Source: Oceanobacter sp.
GTDB lineage: Bacteria > Pseudomonadota > Gammaproteobacteria > Pseudomonadales > Oceanobacteraceae
NCBI GenBank assembly: GCA_002733645.1
Contig: NVWL01000054.1
Span: 1-53,713 of the forward strand
Direction: 5' to 3'
DNA length: 53,713 nucleotides
Below, piece by piece: positions 1-8,673 of the stretch; within the stretch, counting starts at the first letter, position 1; each line of letters starts with the position of its first letter. The notes beneath the pieces were generated by a model that did no database searches, was not told the origin of the DNA, and saw only the letters and a program-made list of their open reading frames with translations. The position numbers were made by a program, and so were the translations under genes.

Positions 1-496
1 CCGCCGCCCACATGTCCCTTCATCTATTATTACAATGTCAAAGAGCCCACCAAAAGCGCAGACAACGATTTTTCCCGCTATCGCTACCGGGGAGAACCGT
101 TGTTACAAATTTTGACGACCAACACAGTGGGGCCCGTCTGAGCCGCGTCGTGCTGATGAAACGTCCTCTAGATGGATGACCGGATTCGGTCAACACCAGT
201 AATGCAGAATTATCATTTCTTTTTTCCGGGAGCCCTCCCTGTAGTCGCTCTGTAGCGGAAAATCGGTCGTGAAGGACCCTACCCTTCATTGTCTGAGTTC
301 GCTTTTGCGATCAAAGTCACTCCTTGTCGGGCGCCGATTGCGTTGATCGTTCGAGCGTTCCGACGGAAACCCCCGCCTTCCCCATAATCGAATCGCAATA
401 TCTCGCCGACTCCGCCGGACCTCGGCAGAATTAGTCCCTTATGGTCACGCGATAACAACTCAGCGCGATCGAAAAGCATTCCTATGGATTAGGACA
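1..496. other. No recognisable gene
   Basis: I see no recognisable gene in this stretch. The minus strand has two adjoining open frames (479-279 and 289-38), but neither resembles a protein family I know, neither has a convincing ribosome binding site, and the reading frame shifts between them. It may be decayed coding sequence or the flank of a mobile element. It ends just before the operator-like repeats in front of hipB. Confidence 0.4.
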
Positions 497-547
497 TGAT
501 TGGGATAATTATCCAATATAACCTGATTGGGATATTGCCCATATAAG
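497..547 (+). promoter_or_regulatory. Putative hipBA operator/promoter
   Basis: Two direct copies of TGATTGGGATA lie at 497-507 and 524-534, 27 bp apart. The first copy overlaps a perfect 12-bp palindrome, GGATAATTATCC, at 503-514, and the second overlaps an imperfect one (GGGATATTGCCC). A TATAAG -10-like box sits at 542-547. HipB-family antitoxins bind paired palindromes containing TATCC/GGATA and repress their own operon. These repeats are therefore the likely autoregulatory operators; this is inference from motif and position. Confidence 0.5.
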
Positions 548-584
548 CGATTTAGGGTATAGCTTGGCCAAGAGGGAGTTTCTC

Positions 585-836
585 ATGAATCAGATAGCCC
601 GATCTCCGGACCAGCTGGGCATTGCCGTTCAGCAGCAACGGCTTGCGCACAACCTGTCGCAAAGCGCACTCGCGCGTCTGGTGGGGACCAGTCAAAAAAC
701 CATATCGAAAATCGAAAATGGCAATCCGGCAACCCGGATCGAAACGCTGTTCGCTGTGATGGCCGCGCTGGATATGCAGATGACATTGGGGCCACGCACA
801 AAGGATAGCGGTAAAACTATCGGAGACATATTCTAG
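585..836 (+). CDS. hipB: HipB-like antitoxin, XRE-family HTH
   Basis: This is an 83-residue helix-turn-helix protein and the likely antitoxin of the HipA kinase that follows. The XRE/Cro-type HTH spans about residues 13-70, with the recognition-helix segment SQKTISKIENG. The ATG at 585 is preferred because GGGAG lies 6 nt upstream (574-578); a TTG at 564 would add 7 residues but overlaps the promoter region. The stop codon (834-836) directly abuts the hipA ATG, so the two are co-transcribed and probably translationally coupled. By family, HipB binds HipA, blocks its activity and represses the operon through the upstream operators. Confidence 0.85.
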   Translation: MNQIARSPDQLGIAVQQQRLAHNLSQSALARLVGTSQKTISKIENGNPATRIETLFAVMAALDMQMTLGPRTKDSGKTIGDIF

Positions 837-2180
837 ATGGCGCGGCGCAAGACGCACAGGCCGCTGAATGTTCTGATCAACAACCGGCTCGCTGGTCGTC
901 TCGAAAAGCAAAGCGATGGCGCGATCCGGTTCACCTATGATGAGAACTGGCTGGCATGGGAACACCGGTTTCCGATATCGCTTTCGCTTCCCTTGCTGCC
1001 GACGAGGTTCCGCGGCGAGGAGGTGGTCGCGGTGTTTGACAATCTGCTGCCTGACAGCGACACGATGCGCCGGCGAGTGGCGGAGCGGACCGGGGCGCAG
1101 GGGACCGACTCGTACAGCCTTTTGGAACGCATTGGCCGCGACTGTGTCGGCGCGATGCAATTTCTGCCCGATGATGTGGACCATGATGCCCGTGCCAAAA
1201 TCGAAGGGGAGCCCATTAGCGAGCGCGAGATCGAAGCGCTGCTGGCCAATCTCGACGCCGCGCCGCTTGGCATTGACGAAGACCATGAGTTTCGGATTTC
1301 GGTTGCGGGCGCGCAGGAAAAGACCGCTCTATTGTGGCATGAGGAACAGTGGAAACGGCCGATCGGGACGACGCCGACGAGCCATATCCTGAAACCGCAA
1401 ATTGGGGAAATACCCAGCGCCTCCGGCATGATCGACATGAGCAATAGTGTCGAGAATGAACATTATTGCCTGAAGCTGATGGAAGGCTTTGGCCTGAAGG
1501 TCACGCAGACCGACGTCCGGATGTTTGGTGCCCGCAAGGTCCTGGTGGTGGAGCGCTTTGACCGCCAGTGGCAGACGGACGGCAGGCTCCTGCGCCTGCC
1601 GCAGGAAGATTGCTGCCAGGCGCTCGGCATTCCCTCGTCCCGCAAATATCAGAGCACGATACAGGGCGGCGAGAATGGTCCGTCTGCTGTGGACATTCTG
1701 CGGTTGCTGCAAAGCAGCGATCAGCCGCTGCAGGACCAGGCCGATTTTTTCAAAAGCCAGATCATCTTCTGGCTGATCGGTGCGACCGATGGTCACGGCA
1801 AAAACTTCAGCATCTTTCTGAAGCCTGGCGGCGGCTTTTCGCTCACCCCGTTTTACGATGTGCTGTCCACGCAGCCGGCCTTTGATCCGAAGCAGATCGG
1901 ACATAATAGATATAAGCTGGCGATGTCCGTCGGCCGCAACCGCAAATACCAGATCTTGCGGATCCATGGCCGGCACTTTGTGGAAACCGCAAAGGAGGCG
2001 GGGCTGGGCCCGACGGTTATCAAGAAAGTGCTGGAGGAAGTCCGGCGCGATGCCGGCACCGCTGCCGACCGTGCCCTGGCATTGATGCCGAAAGATTTTG
2101 CCATGGAAATCCACGAAAGCATCGCGGCCGCGATCGAGGAACGGATGCGGCGGCTTGATACGGGCTTTCCCGAGATATGA
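837..2180 (+). CDS. hipA: HipA-family serine/threonine kinase toxin
   Basis: This 447-residue protein has the full length and motif set of type II toxin HipA, which in E. coli phosphorylates glutamyl-tRNA synthetase and causes dormancy. The N-terminal subdomain covers about residues 8-110. The nucleotide loop SVAGAQEK is at 155-162 and includes the serine (155) equivalent to the autophosphorylated Ser150 of E. coli HipA. The catalytic segment ATDGHGKN contains Asp318, and the metal-binding FYDV contains Asp341. All key residues are present, so the toxin looks intact. It starts immediately after the hipB stop. The operon lies outside the att-bounded island, on the far side of the left tRNA remnant, so it belongs either to the original tRNA-downstream DNA or to an older insertion. 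Confidence 0.9.
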   Translation: MARRKTHRPLNVLINNRLAGRLEKQSDGAIRFTYDENWLAWEHRFPISLSLPLLPTRFRGEEVVAVFDNLLPDSDTMRRRVAERTGAQGTDSYSLLERIGRDCVGAMQFLPDDVDHDARAKIEGEPISEREIEALLANLDAAPLGIDEDHEFRISVAGAQEKTALLWHEEQWKRPIGTTPTSHILKPQIGEIPSASGMIDMSNSVENEHYCLKLMEGFGLKVTQTDVRMFGARKVLVVERFDRQWQTDGRLLRLPQEDCCQALGIPSSRKYQSTIQGGENGPSAVDILRLLQSSDQPLQDQADFFKSQIIFWLIGATDGHGKNFSIFLKPGGGFSLTPFYDVLSTQPAFDPKQIGHNRYKLAMSVGRNRKYQILRIHGRHFVETAKEAGLGPTVIKKVLEEVRRDAGTAADRALALMPKDFAMEIHESIAAAIEERMRRLDTGFPEI

Positions 2181-2234
2181 TCGGTTTATTGAGTTTCAGC
2201 TGGTTGGCCGGTCCTCCCCGCCCTCACCACACAC

Positions 2235-2259
2235 AAAAAACCCCGCACTTGTGGCGGGG
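2235..2259 (-). terminator. Rho-independent terminator behind tRNA remnant
   Basis: Read on the minus strand, CCCCGC (complement of 2254-2259) pairs with GCGGGG (complement of 2241-2246) across a 7-nt loop, followed by TTTTTT (complement of 2235-2240). It lies directly downstream of the tRNA 3' end and is probably the original terminator of the initiator tRNA gene before islands inserted at its 3' end. It also faces the end of hipA. Confidence 0.7.
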
Positions 2260-2266
2260 TGATTTG

Positions 2267-2319
2267 TGTTGGTTGCGGGAGTAGGATTTGAACCTACGAC
2301 CTTCAGGTTATGAGACGGA
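2267..2319. repeat. 53-bp direct repeat, left att site of island
   Basis: This stretch is identical over 53 bp to 38214-38266. It includes 45 nt of an initiator tRNA 3' end plus a few flanking bases. Paired copies of a tRNA 3' end are the signature left by tyrosine-recombinase integration at a tRNA gene. The two copies therefore mark the ends of a ~36 kb element. Confidence 0.85.
2270..2314 (-). pseudogene. tRNA-fMet 3' fragment (45 nt)
   Basis: On the minus strand this reads from the CAT anticodon loop through the anticodon 3' arm, variable loop, T arm (GGTTCAAATCC) and acceptor to CCCGCAACCA. That acceptor end matches alphaproteobacterial initiator tRNA. The D arm and 5' acceptor are absent: upstream of the anticodon the sequence diverges into AT-rich DNA. 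It is a remnant made by integration, not a working tRNA. Confidence 0.85.
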
Positions 2320-2452
2320 ATGCTTGATAGCTATATAATTGATAATAATGAATAATATATCACTATTTAGTGCGATGTGTTAGAACATGTGTTAGCGTTT
2401 TCGCCTTTTTGTCTAGAATCGTACTTTTTTGTGTTAGCTGGTTAACACAAAG
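2320..2452. repeat. att-flanking arm, related to 38267-39672
   Basis: This AT-rich segment lies immediately inside the left repeat. It contains several GTGTTAG motifs and an inverted repeat (GTGTTA/TAACAC) near 2432-2451. The segment right of the second repeat aligns with it once the IS3 insertion there is removed: both have a GTGTTA motif, a TTTCGC tract, then TTTTGTGTTAG...TAACACAAA. It is probably the attP arm region of related elements, with integrase or excisionase binding sites; binding itself is inference. Confidence 0.5.
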
Positions 2453-2621
2453 TCAAAGCTCAGGGCTGAGCGGAAGAATGGTTTACCTGATTGACGGCGC
2501 GTAAATTGGAAGCCTTGCCATTCGCATAAGTTCTGCAAATTTTCCTAGGCTTCGATCCGTGCTGGTCGTTCGGGCACGTTGCTTGCATTTCACGCCGACT
2601 TAATAGTAGAAAAATTTTGAA

Positions 2622-5126
2622 ATGCACTCGAAGGCAAGGACCGGGCTGCGAATGGTAATGGACGGGCATCAATGCAAGATTGTCGATCGCATCGTAGCAG
2701 GCCGATCGATTGTGGTCCTCTGCGCACCGCCAGGATTCGGGAAAAGGTGCCTTGCGCAGGAGGCGGCAAGACGAATTTCCACAGGTAGCGCGCTGTCGTT
2801 ATGCGAATTTGGCCAGATAGAGCATCGTGCTAATCCTCGTGCTGTAGCCGATGCGTTACTCGCAGAACCTAAACAGGTATCGATAATTGAAGATGTGTAT
2901 CTGACGGACAGAAATTTCATTGGCCAGGCGTTAGAACGGATAAGTTTCCGCAATTTGGGTCAGCGCATAATCATGACAATGAACCAGCCCAGCGACTTTC
3001 CGTTGGCGCGGATTGCGACCCGGCACACCATTGATATTCTCGATGCCAATGCTCTGCGCCAGCGGGCAAAGGTAACCGCCAATATTCTGAAATCAGTGCC
3101 ACGCCCGACGGCCCGTTCGCGACTTCGGCGGCTCGTTGGCGATTGGCCGGTTGCAAGTGAACTTCTATGCGCCTGGGCCGCCAGTTCACAGGACAGTTTC
3201 GAGAGTTGGAGCGACTTCGATATTGTGCGCGAAAGCCGGCTTGGCGAATTTATCGACCAGGAGATTCTGACATTATTCTCGAAAGCAGAATTATCCGCCC
3301 TTGTTCATGCCAGTTTGCTGGACGTGCCGGATCTCGACATTCTGGAGTCGGTGTCCGGTCACCAAAAAGATGGCCGGATTTTGGCAGACCTCGCTTTCAG
3401 GTTCAAAGGTCTGGTCAACCGTCACGAGAACCGGATCGATTTGCAGGGCGCATTGCGAATCTGGTTACGAGACGCGGTTGAGGTTTTCGACGAGCAAACG
3501 CGTGTTGAACTGCTAGTGTCAATGGCAGACCAATGCTCAGCCAAGGGAAGGCTCGCCGAGGCGGCTACGCTCGCAAGGATGGCCGACGATACTGGCCGAA
3601 TTCGTGACTATGCCCATGCCCACGGGGCCTTGCGAATATGGATTGTCCATGGGTTTTCTGTACTCAAGGAGTTGCTCGAAAATTCGAGTCCCGAGGACAT
3701 ATGCGATTCAATCGTGCTGCAAATGATTGAATGTATCATCCATATGAAGGTAGGCCGGATCAATGTTGCACAGGAACTGTTTGAATCCCTAGCTGAGAAA
3801 GTAGAACCCGGCCATCGATTGATCAAGGACCTTGAAATCGTTCGTCTAACCTTGCTCGTCTATGGCTGTTCATTTCAGCGTACCGGCGACCTTGAGTTGG
3901 TCAAGAGCCTGATTGCCGAGGAAGCGGATGATGCCGCGATGCGGTCTTTTTTTGCTACATTATCTGCCATCCTGAACAGTCAGCGCGCCCGGTTCGATGC
4001 GGCCGTGGCCAATCTCAACGATGCGCGCGCCCAAGCACGGAAGGTTTCTTCACAATATAATATGATGTTTCTACTCATGCACGAAGCATCGATCAACCTC
4101 GCCCAGGGCAAGCTGAAAAATGCAAGAACCTGTCTTTCAGACGCCCGGTCCCGTTGGCAGCGGGACTTCGCAAATGATGTCGGAGTAGAAACGGTCGTTG
4201 CGGCATTGAGCGCCTCCATCGAGTTCGAGGCCGGCCGTCTCACCAGTGCCCGCAATTCACTCAGGAAGTCAGCACATCGGATGCCGGAAGCCGAAGCATG
4301 GTTTGACATATATTTTGCTGCCTACGAGACGATGATACGGATCAACATCGTGGACCACGGGATCGGTGCAATGCATGAGGCAGTCGAGGACGAGGCCCGC
4401 AAATTACGCGCCCAGGGTTTGCCGCGGGTAGCCGACCTTTTGATGGCGATCAGGCTTTGTGTCTGCGGTGAGGCCCGTCTGCAGGGGCAGCGAACGATCA
4501 TTTCGGAATTGGCCTGGGAAATACCCGCAGTGGGACCGACAAGCAGCTGGCAGGAACAGGAGGTGTTCTCCATTGCAAGGGCTTATGCCGATTATTTCGA
4601 CGGAAAAGCGAATAAGGCGCAAGCATTGCTTGACCAGTCGATCGAATGGTCAGCCAGCTGCGGCCTCGAACGATCGCGATTACGTTTTCTGCTTGTGGCC
4701 TCTGCTATGGCTACCGCGCAGGGTGACATGCATCGTGCCCATGCAACTCTCCGGTGTGCGATTTCAATCGGAGCCGCAACGGGCATGCGTCAAATTTTCC
4801 GGGAGATTGCTGGCAGCAGCTTGACACCGGCGTTGAAAGCGCTGCGGAAGGATGCTGCTCTTACCGATCTTGAACTCGGGTTCGTGGAGTTGCTGCTCAA
4901 TCGTCTTGGAGACCGACAAAGCGTTGCCAGTGGTAAACTTTCTGCACGGGAACTGGAAGTATTGCGCTTGCTGGGTTCAGGTGGATCCGACAAGCATCTT
5001 GCCCGTCAGCTCAATCTTTCGGAACATGGTGTCCGTTTTCACCTCAAAAATATCTTCAAGAAGCTGGGTGTCCATGATCGATTGTCTGCTGTCGCCGCAG
5101 CGAACAAGCTCGAGTTGACAATATAG
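2622..5126 (+). CDS. LuxR-family LAL/MalT-like ATP-binding regulator
   Basis: This 834-residue protein is a large ATP-binding LuxR-type regulator of the MalT/AlkS kind, which bind an inducer and activate neighbouring catabolic genes. From the ATG at 2622 the order is: a P-loop region (CAPPGFGKR, about 34-42), a long helical middle with TPR-like repeats, and a C-terminal LuxR HTH at about 770-825 (LSARELEVLRLL...GVRFHLKNIFKKL). The Walker A lysine is followed by Arg-Cys instead of the usual Thr/Ser, which may weaken nucleotide binding. Start is uncertain: ATG 2652 or 2658 fits the AAGGA at 2636-2640 better. It reads in the same direction as the hydantoinase operon 137 bp downstream, the obvious regulatory target. 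Confidence 0.8.
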   Translation: MHSKARTGLRMVMDGHQCKIVDRIVAGRSIVVLCAPPGFGKRCLAQEAARRISTGSALSLCEFGQIEHRANPRAVADALLAEPKQVSIIEDVYLTDRNFIGQALERISFRNLGQRIIMTMNQPSDFPLARIATRHTIDILDANALRQRAKVTANILKSVPRPTARSRLRRLVGDWPVASELLCAWAASSQDSFESWSDFDIVRESRLGEFIDQEILTLFSKAELSALVHASLLDVPDLDILESVSGHQKDGRILADLAFRFKGLVNRHENRIDLQGALRIWLRDAVEVFDEQTRVELLVSMADQCSAKGRLAEAATLARMADDTGRIRDYAHAHGALRIWIVHGFSVLKELLENSSPEDICDSIVLQMIECIIHMKVGRINVAQELFESLAEKVEPGHRLIKDLEIVRLTLLVYGCSFQRTGDLELVKSLIAEEADDAAMRSFFATLSAILNSQRARFDAAVANLNDARAQARKVSSQYNMMFLLMHEASINLAQGKLKNARTCLSDARSRWQRDFANDVGVETVVAALSASIEFEAGRLTSARNSLRKSAHRMPEAEAWFDIYFAAYETMIRINIVDHGIGAMHEAVEDEARKLRAQGLPRVADLLMAIRLCVCGEARLQGQRTIISELAWEIPAVGPTSSWQEQEVFSIARAYADYFDGKANKAQALLDQSIEWSASCGLERSRLRFLLVASAMATAQGDMHRAHATLRCAISIGAATGMRQIFREIAGSSLTPALKALRKDAALTDLELGFVELLLNRLGDRQSVASGKLSARELEVLRLLGSGGSDKHLARQLNLSEHGVRFHLKNIFKKLGVHDRLSAVAAANKLELTI

Positions 5127-5177
5127 ACCTACTTGTTTCGGTAGGTTCTAGTCAGTGGCCAAAAACCAAACCTACCG
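5127..5177 (+). promoter_or_regulatory. Inverted-repeat operator candidate before hyuA
   Basis: The 137-bp gap between the LAL regulator and the hydantoinase gene has nested inverted repeats. ACCTAC (5127-5132) pairs with GTAGGT (5141-5146), and CGGTAGGTT (5139-5147) is perfectly inverted as AACCTACCG (5169-5177). Three copies of the CCTAC half-site within 50 bp suit a dimeric activator such as the adjacent regulator. No T-run follows, so a terminator role is less likely. Confidence 0.4.
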
Positions 5178-5263
5178 GGTAGAAGCCGAAACCTCCCGAT
5201 CAACGCTATTGAGCAACTTGCGGCGCAGTTTACCGTCAGTCCCTCATTCGGCGGAGGGTTTTA

Positions 5264-6817
5264 ATGCGGATTGGGGTGGACGTTGGAGGAACAAATACTG
5301 ATGCGGTTCTGCTCGCCAGGAAAGAGGTATTGGGAGCGGTAAAACGACCAACCAGCGGTGACGTAAGCACAGGAATTTCCGACGCCATCGGTGCGCTAAT
5401 CGGGGAATGCAATATCCGACCCGACGAAATCACGGCCGTGATGATCGGCACAACCCACTTTACCAATGCTTTCATTCAGAGGCGCGAACTTGTCCCGGTA
5501 TATGCGATACGGATCGGCTTTCCTGCCGGACGCGGTATACCGCCATTCGCCTCTTGGCCTAGCGACCTAAAAGCATCGGTCTGCGGGGATTCCGCGATGG
5601 TGCCGGGTGGCTTCGAATTTGATGGGCGCGAAATTTCGGCGCTTGATGAAGAGGCTATATCCAAAGCTGTATTTGAAGCGCGAAAGAAAGGCATAAGACA
5701 GCTCGCAGTCTCGTGTATTTTCAGCCAGTTGAATTCTGATCACGAAAACCGCGCTTCCGCCTTGATTAGAAAGCAGGCACCGGAAATGGAGGTATCCCTG
5801 TCATCCGAACTGGGCCGGGTTGGGCTGCTCGAGCGCGAAAATGCGGCGATCATGAATGCGAGCCTGCGACCGCTTGCTGCAAAAATCACCGCCGCCTTTG
5901 AACATGCCTTGCATGACCAGGGGATCACTGCTCCCTTTTACATTAGCCAGAATGACGGCACACTGATGAGCGCTGACTATATGCAGCGGTATCCGGTAAT
6001 GACGTTCGCGGCCGGACCAACCAACAGTATCCGCGGTGCCGCATGGCTCACAGGTGCCGAGAATGCGATTGTCGTGGATATCGGTGGCACCACCTCGGAT
6101 ATTGGCGTTCTCAAGGACGGCTTCCCCCGTCAATCGACGGTCCATGTCGATGTAGGTGGCGTCAGAACAAATTTCCGCATGCCAGACATTCTCTCGATCG
6201 GGCTCGGTGGTGGGAGCCTGGTCTGCGAGAATGGTGACAAGGTGACGGTTGGACCGGATTCGGTCGGCTATCGTTTGCTCAGTGAAGGATTGATCTTCGG
6301 GGGAGGGACGCTGACCGCCAGCGATATTGCAGTCGCTGGCGGTCAGACATCCTTCGGTGAACCGGACCGGGTTGCTGACCTGTCTCCCGCACTGGTTTCA
6401 CAAGCGCGTCAGGCGATCAGAGAATTGATTGACGACGGCGTGGACCGGATGAAAACCACGCCGGATGACATTCCGATGATATTGGTCGGTGGCGGCTCCG
6501 TCATCGTGTCGGAAACCCCTAAAGGTGTGTCTGAAATGCTCCATCCGGAACATGCCGGCGTTGCCAATGCTATCGGGGCGGCGATTGGACAGGTTAGCGG
6601 CGAAATCGATCGGATTTACAATATTGCTGGTCCGCAAGAGCGTGCGGCGGCCCTTGCGGATGCAGAAACACAGGCCAAGGCGCATGCGATCAGTGCCGGC
6701 GCGCAATCTGACAGTATCAAGATCGTGAATATCGAGGCTGTTCCGCTGCAATATTTGCCCGGGGGTGCCACCCGCGTTGTCTGCCGGGCAGTCGGCGATC
6801 TGGCCATGACGGAGTAA
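5264..6817 (+). CDS. Hydantoinase/oxoprolinase family ATPase (HyuA-like)
   Basis: This 517-residue ASKHA-fold enzyme belongs to the hydantoinase/oxoprolinase family, which uses ATP to open five-membered cyclic amides such as hydantoins or 5-oxoproline. The phosphate-1 motif VDVGGTNTD is at 5-13, phosphate-2 VVDIGGTTSDIG near 270, and an adenosine-type glycine motif (LVGGGSVI) near 407. It is the shorter class of about 520 residues that pairs with a DUF917 protein, as it does here 5 bp downstream. GGAGGG at 5253-5258 lies 5 nt before the ATG. It is the first gene of a four-gene operon ending in a TonB receptor. The true substrate cannot be read from sequence; a hydantoin, thiohydantoin or lactam is the family expectation. 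Confidence 0.85.
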   Translation: MRIGVDVGGTNTDAVLLARKEVLGAVKRPTSGDVSTGISDAIGALIGECNIRPDEITAVMIGTTHFTNAFIQRRELVPVYAIRIGFPAGRGIPPFASWPSDLKASVCGDSAMVPGGFEFDGREISALDEEAISKAVFEARKKGIRQLAVSCIFSQLNSDHENRASALIRKQAPEMEVSLSSELGRVGLLERENAAIMNASLRPLAAKITAAFEHALHDQGITAPFYISQNDGTLMSADYMQRYPVMTFAAGPTNSIRGAAWLTGAENAIVVDIGGTTSDIGVLKDGFPRQSTVHVDVGGVRTNFRMPDILSIGLGGGSLVCENGDKVTVGPDSVGYRLLSEGLIFGGGTLTASDIAVAGGQTSFGEPDRVADLSPALVSQARQAIRELIDDGVDRMKTTPDDIPMILVGGGSVIVSETPKGVSEMLHPEHAGVANAIGAAIGQVSGEIDRIYNIAGPQERAAALADAETQAKAHAISAGAQSDSIKIVNIEAVPLQYLPGGATRVVCRAVGDLAMTE

Positions 6818-6822
6818 CGGAA

Positions 6823-7926
6823 ATGGTATCTGCAATCACAATCGACAATATCGAACATTTTGCCATCGGGTCTTCGTTTCTGGGCACCGGCGGCGGTGGT
6901 GATCCCTATCTCGGATCGCTTCTATGCCGCGAGGCTATTGCGAAATATGGACCGGTTCCAGTCATTTCGGTGGATGAACTCAAAGACGAAGACAATGTTT
7001 TCATTGCCGCTGCAATGGGTGCCCCCACAGTGATGATCGAAAAGCTTTTTTCGATCGAGGACCAGCATCGGGCGGTTGCGACACTTGAACGGTTCCTCGG
7101 CAGGGAAGCCAGCGCAATCATCTCGGCCGAGATCGGAGGCTGCAATTCGATGATGCCGGTTGCCTATTCCGCGATGCGCGGACTGCCTATCGTTGACGGC
7201 GACGGAATGGGGCGCGCCTTTCCCGCACTCCAGATGACCAGTTTCAATATCGAGGGGGTCGCCTGTGCTCCGCTCACAATCGCAGACGAACATGGGAACA
7301 GCGTGCTTTATCAGACCACGACAGGGCTCAAGGCAGAGGAACTGGCTCGTCCCGTCGCTGCGGCCATGGGGGCCAGCGTGTGCATGTCCTGCTACCCGAT
7401 GACGGGAGTCGAGGCCCGGCGCGCGACAATACCGAAAACGCTGTCTGGTGCGATTGCCATCGGTGAAGCCATCAGCAACAGCTCCGACCCGCGTCCGCCG
7501 CTCACTCGGCTTGTCTCTGCGCTGCGCGGACATGAATATTACAAAGATGCAGCTGTCGTCTTTGAGGGAAAAATTACCGCGCTGGAACGCGACACGTCCA
7601 ATGGCTGGGTGTTAGGAAGTTGCTTGATCTCGGGAATGTCCGGGCCGGAAACTGCCGAACTCAAGTTCCAGAATGAAAATCTGCTGGTGACGGTCGACGG
7701 CCGGCTGCGCTGCGTGGTCCCGGACCTTGTCACCATCGTAGACGTCGAAACCGCTCATGCCATTCCGACCGAACGTCTTGCCTATGGGCAAAGGGTGGCA
7801 GTCGTCGTGTGCAGCGCTCCGCCGCTTCTCACCACCGCGCGTGCGCTGGATGTAGTCGGGCCGAAGTGCTTCGGTCTCGAAGAGCAATATATACCCGTAA
7901 CCGAGCTGATAAAGGATCTGATCTGA
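6823..7926 (+). CDS. DUF917 protein (S-methyl-thiohydantoin desulfurase-like)
   Basis: This 367-residue protein has the DUF917 architecture. The N-terminal domain carries the glycine-rich segment GTGGGGDPYLGSLL (about 26-39), the middle carries IISAEIGGCNS and IVDGDGMGRAFP, and a beta-rich C-terminal domain follows. DUF917 proteins nearly always sit beside hydantoinase/oxoprolinase genes, and the family has been tied to S-methyl thiohydantoin desulfuration. It starts 5 bp after the hydantoinase stop and its TGA overlaps the next ATG (TGATG), so all three are translationally coupled. It is probably the functional partner of the upstream ATPase on the same heterocycle; the exact reaction here is unproven. 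Confidence 0.8.
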   Translation: MVSAITIDNIEHFAIGSSFLGTGGGGDPYLGSLLCREAIAKYGPVPVISVDELKDEDNVFIAAAMGAPTVMIEKLFSIEDQHRAVATLERFLGREASAIISAEIGGCNSMMPVAYSAMRGLPIVDGDGMGRAFPALQMTSFNIEGVACAPLTIADEHGNSVLYQTTTGLKAEELARPVAAAMGASVCMSCYPMTGVEARRATIPKTLSGAIAIGEAISNSSDPRPPLTRLVSALRGHEYYKDAAVVFEGKITALERDTSNGWVLGSCLISGMSGPETAELKFQNENLLVTVDGRLRCVVPDLVTIVDVETAHAIPTERLAYGQRVAVVVCSAPPLLTTARALDVVGPKCFGLEEQYIPVTELIKDLI

Positions 7927-8660
7927 TGCGTATCCACCTCATTACACCGATTGTGACCGAAGGTATCCGGACGCTTGACGACGTAGCGTCGTTCAACAGT
8001 GCAGACCTTTCTATCACGCAGTCCCTGATTGCCACTGGACCGGCTTCCATTGAAAGCGAATTTGACGAAGCCATGTCTGTGCCCGGTATTGTTGCCGAGG
8101 CTCTCGCCGCCGAACGGTCCGGTGCGGACGCCATCATCATCGATTGCATGGGTGACCCCGGCCTTAGCGCCGCGCGGGAGGTCGTCTCGATCCCGGTGCT
8201 TGGGCCTTCGGAAACCTCGATGCATCTCGCTGCCATGCTGGGCCACAGATATAGCGTGGTGACAGTGCTCGATTCGGTTGTGCCAATGATCGAGAATCTG
8301 GCCAAGCTCTATGCCACGAGCGAAAAACTGGCATCGGTGCGGGTGATAAATATCCCCGTACTGGAACTGGAAGCTGCCCCCGAAAAACTGATCGCTGAAC
8401 TGGCGAAAGCATCGGTGGCTGCGGTCGAAGAAGATGGTGCCCATGCGATCGTATTGGGTTGTACGGGCTTCCTCGGATGTGCCGAGGGGATTACGGCCGC
8501 CTTGGAAGCGAAAAACTACACTCTGCCAGTCATTGATCCGATCCCCGCGACCGTCTGCATCGCTGCCGGGATCGTTCGCGCCGGTCTGACACACAGCAAA
8601 CGCACTTATGCCCAGCCGGGATCAAAGGATCTCAAGGGTTATCCGTCGATCAAGATCTAG
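7926..8660 (+). CDS. Asp/Glu/hydantoin racemase-like protein
   Basis: This 244-residue protein belongs to the aspartate/glutamate racemase superfamily, closest to hydantoin racemase (HyuE-like). The two catalytic cysteines are in the expected contexts, Cys74 in IIIDCMGDPG and Cys179 in IVLGCTGFLG. Hydantoin racemases use such a pair for two-base epimerisation at C5. The ATG at 7926 overlaps the upstream TGA by one base and sets the start; the frame opens further upstream inside DUF917, but that is not used. Placed with a hydantoinase and DUF917, it would interconvert enantiomers so that both can be processed. Confidence 0.85.
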   Translation: MRIHLITPIVTEGIRTLDDVASFNSADLSITQSLIATGPASIESEFDEAMSVPGIVAEALAAERSGADAIIIDCMGDPGLSAAREVVSIPVLGPSETSMHLAAMLGHRYSVVTVLDSVVPMIENLAKLYATSEKLASVRVINIPVLELEAAPEKLIAELAKASVAAVEEDGAHAIVLGCTGFLGCAEGITAALEAKNYTLPVIDPIPATVCIAAGIVRAGLTHSKRTYAQPGSKDLKGYPSIKI

Positions 8661-8673
8661 GGGGAAGAATATC

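Noticed and set aside
552-1286. Long minus-strand ORF opposite hipBA
   Set aside because: It is a shadow of the GC-rich hipBA coding frame; hipB and hipA have full family motifs and a good ribosome binding site.
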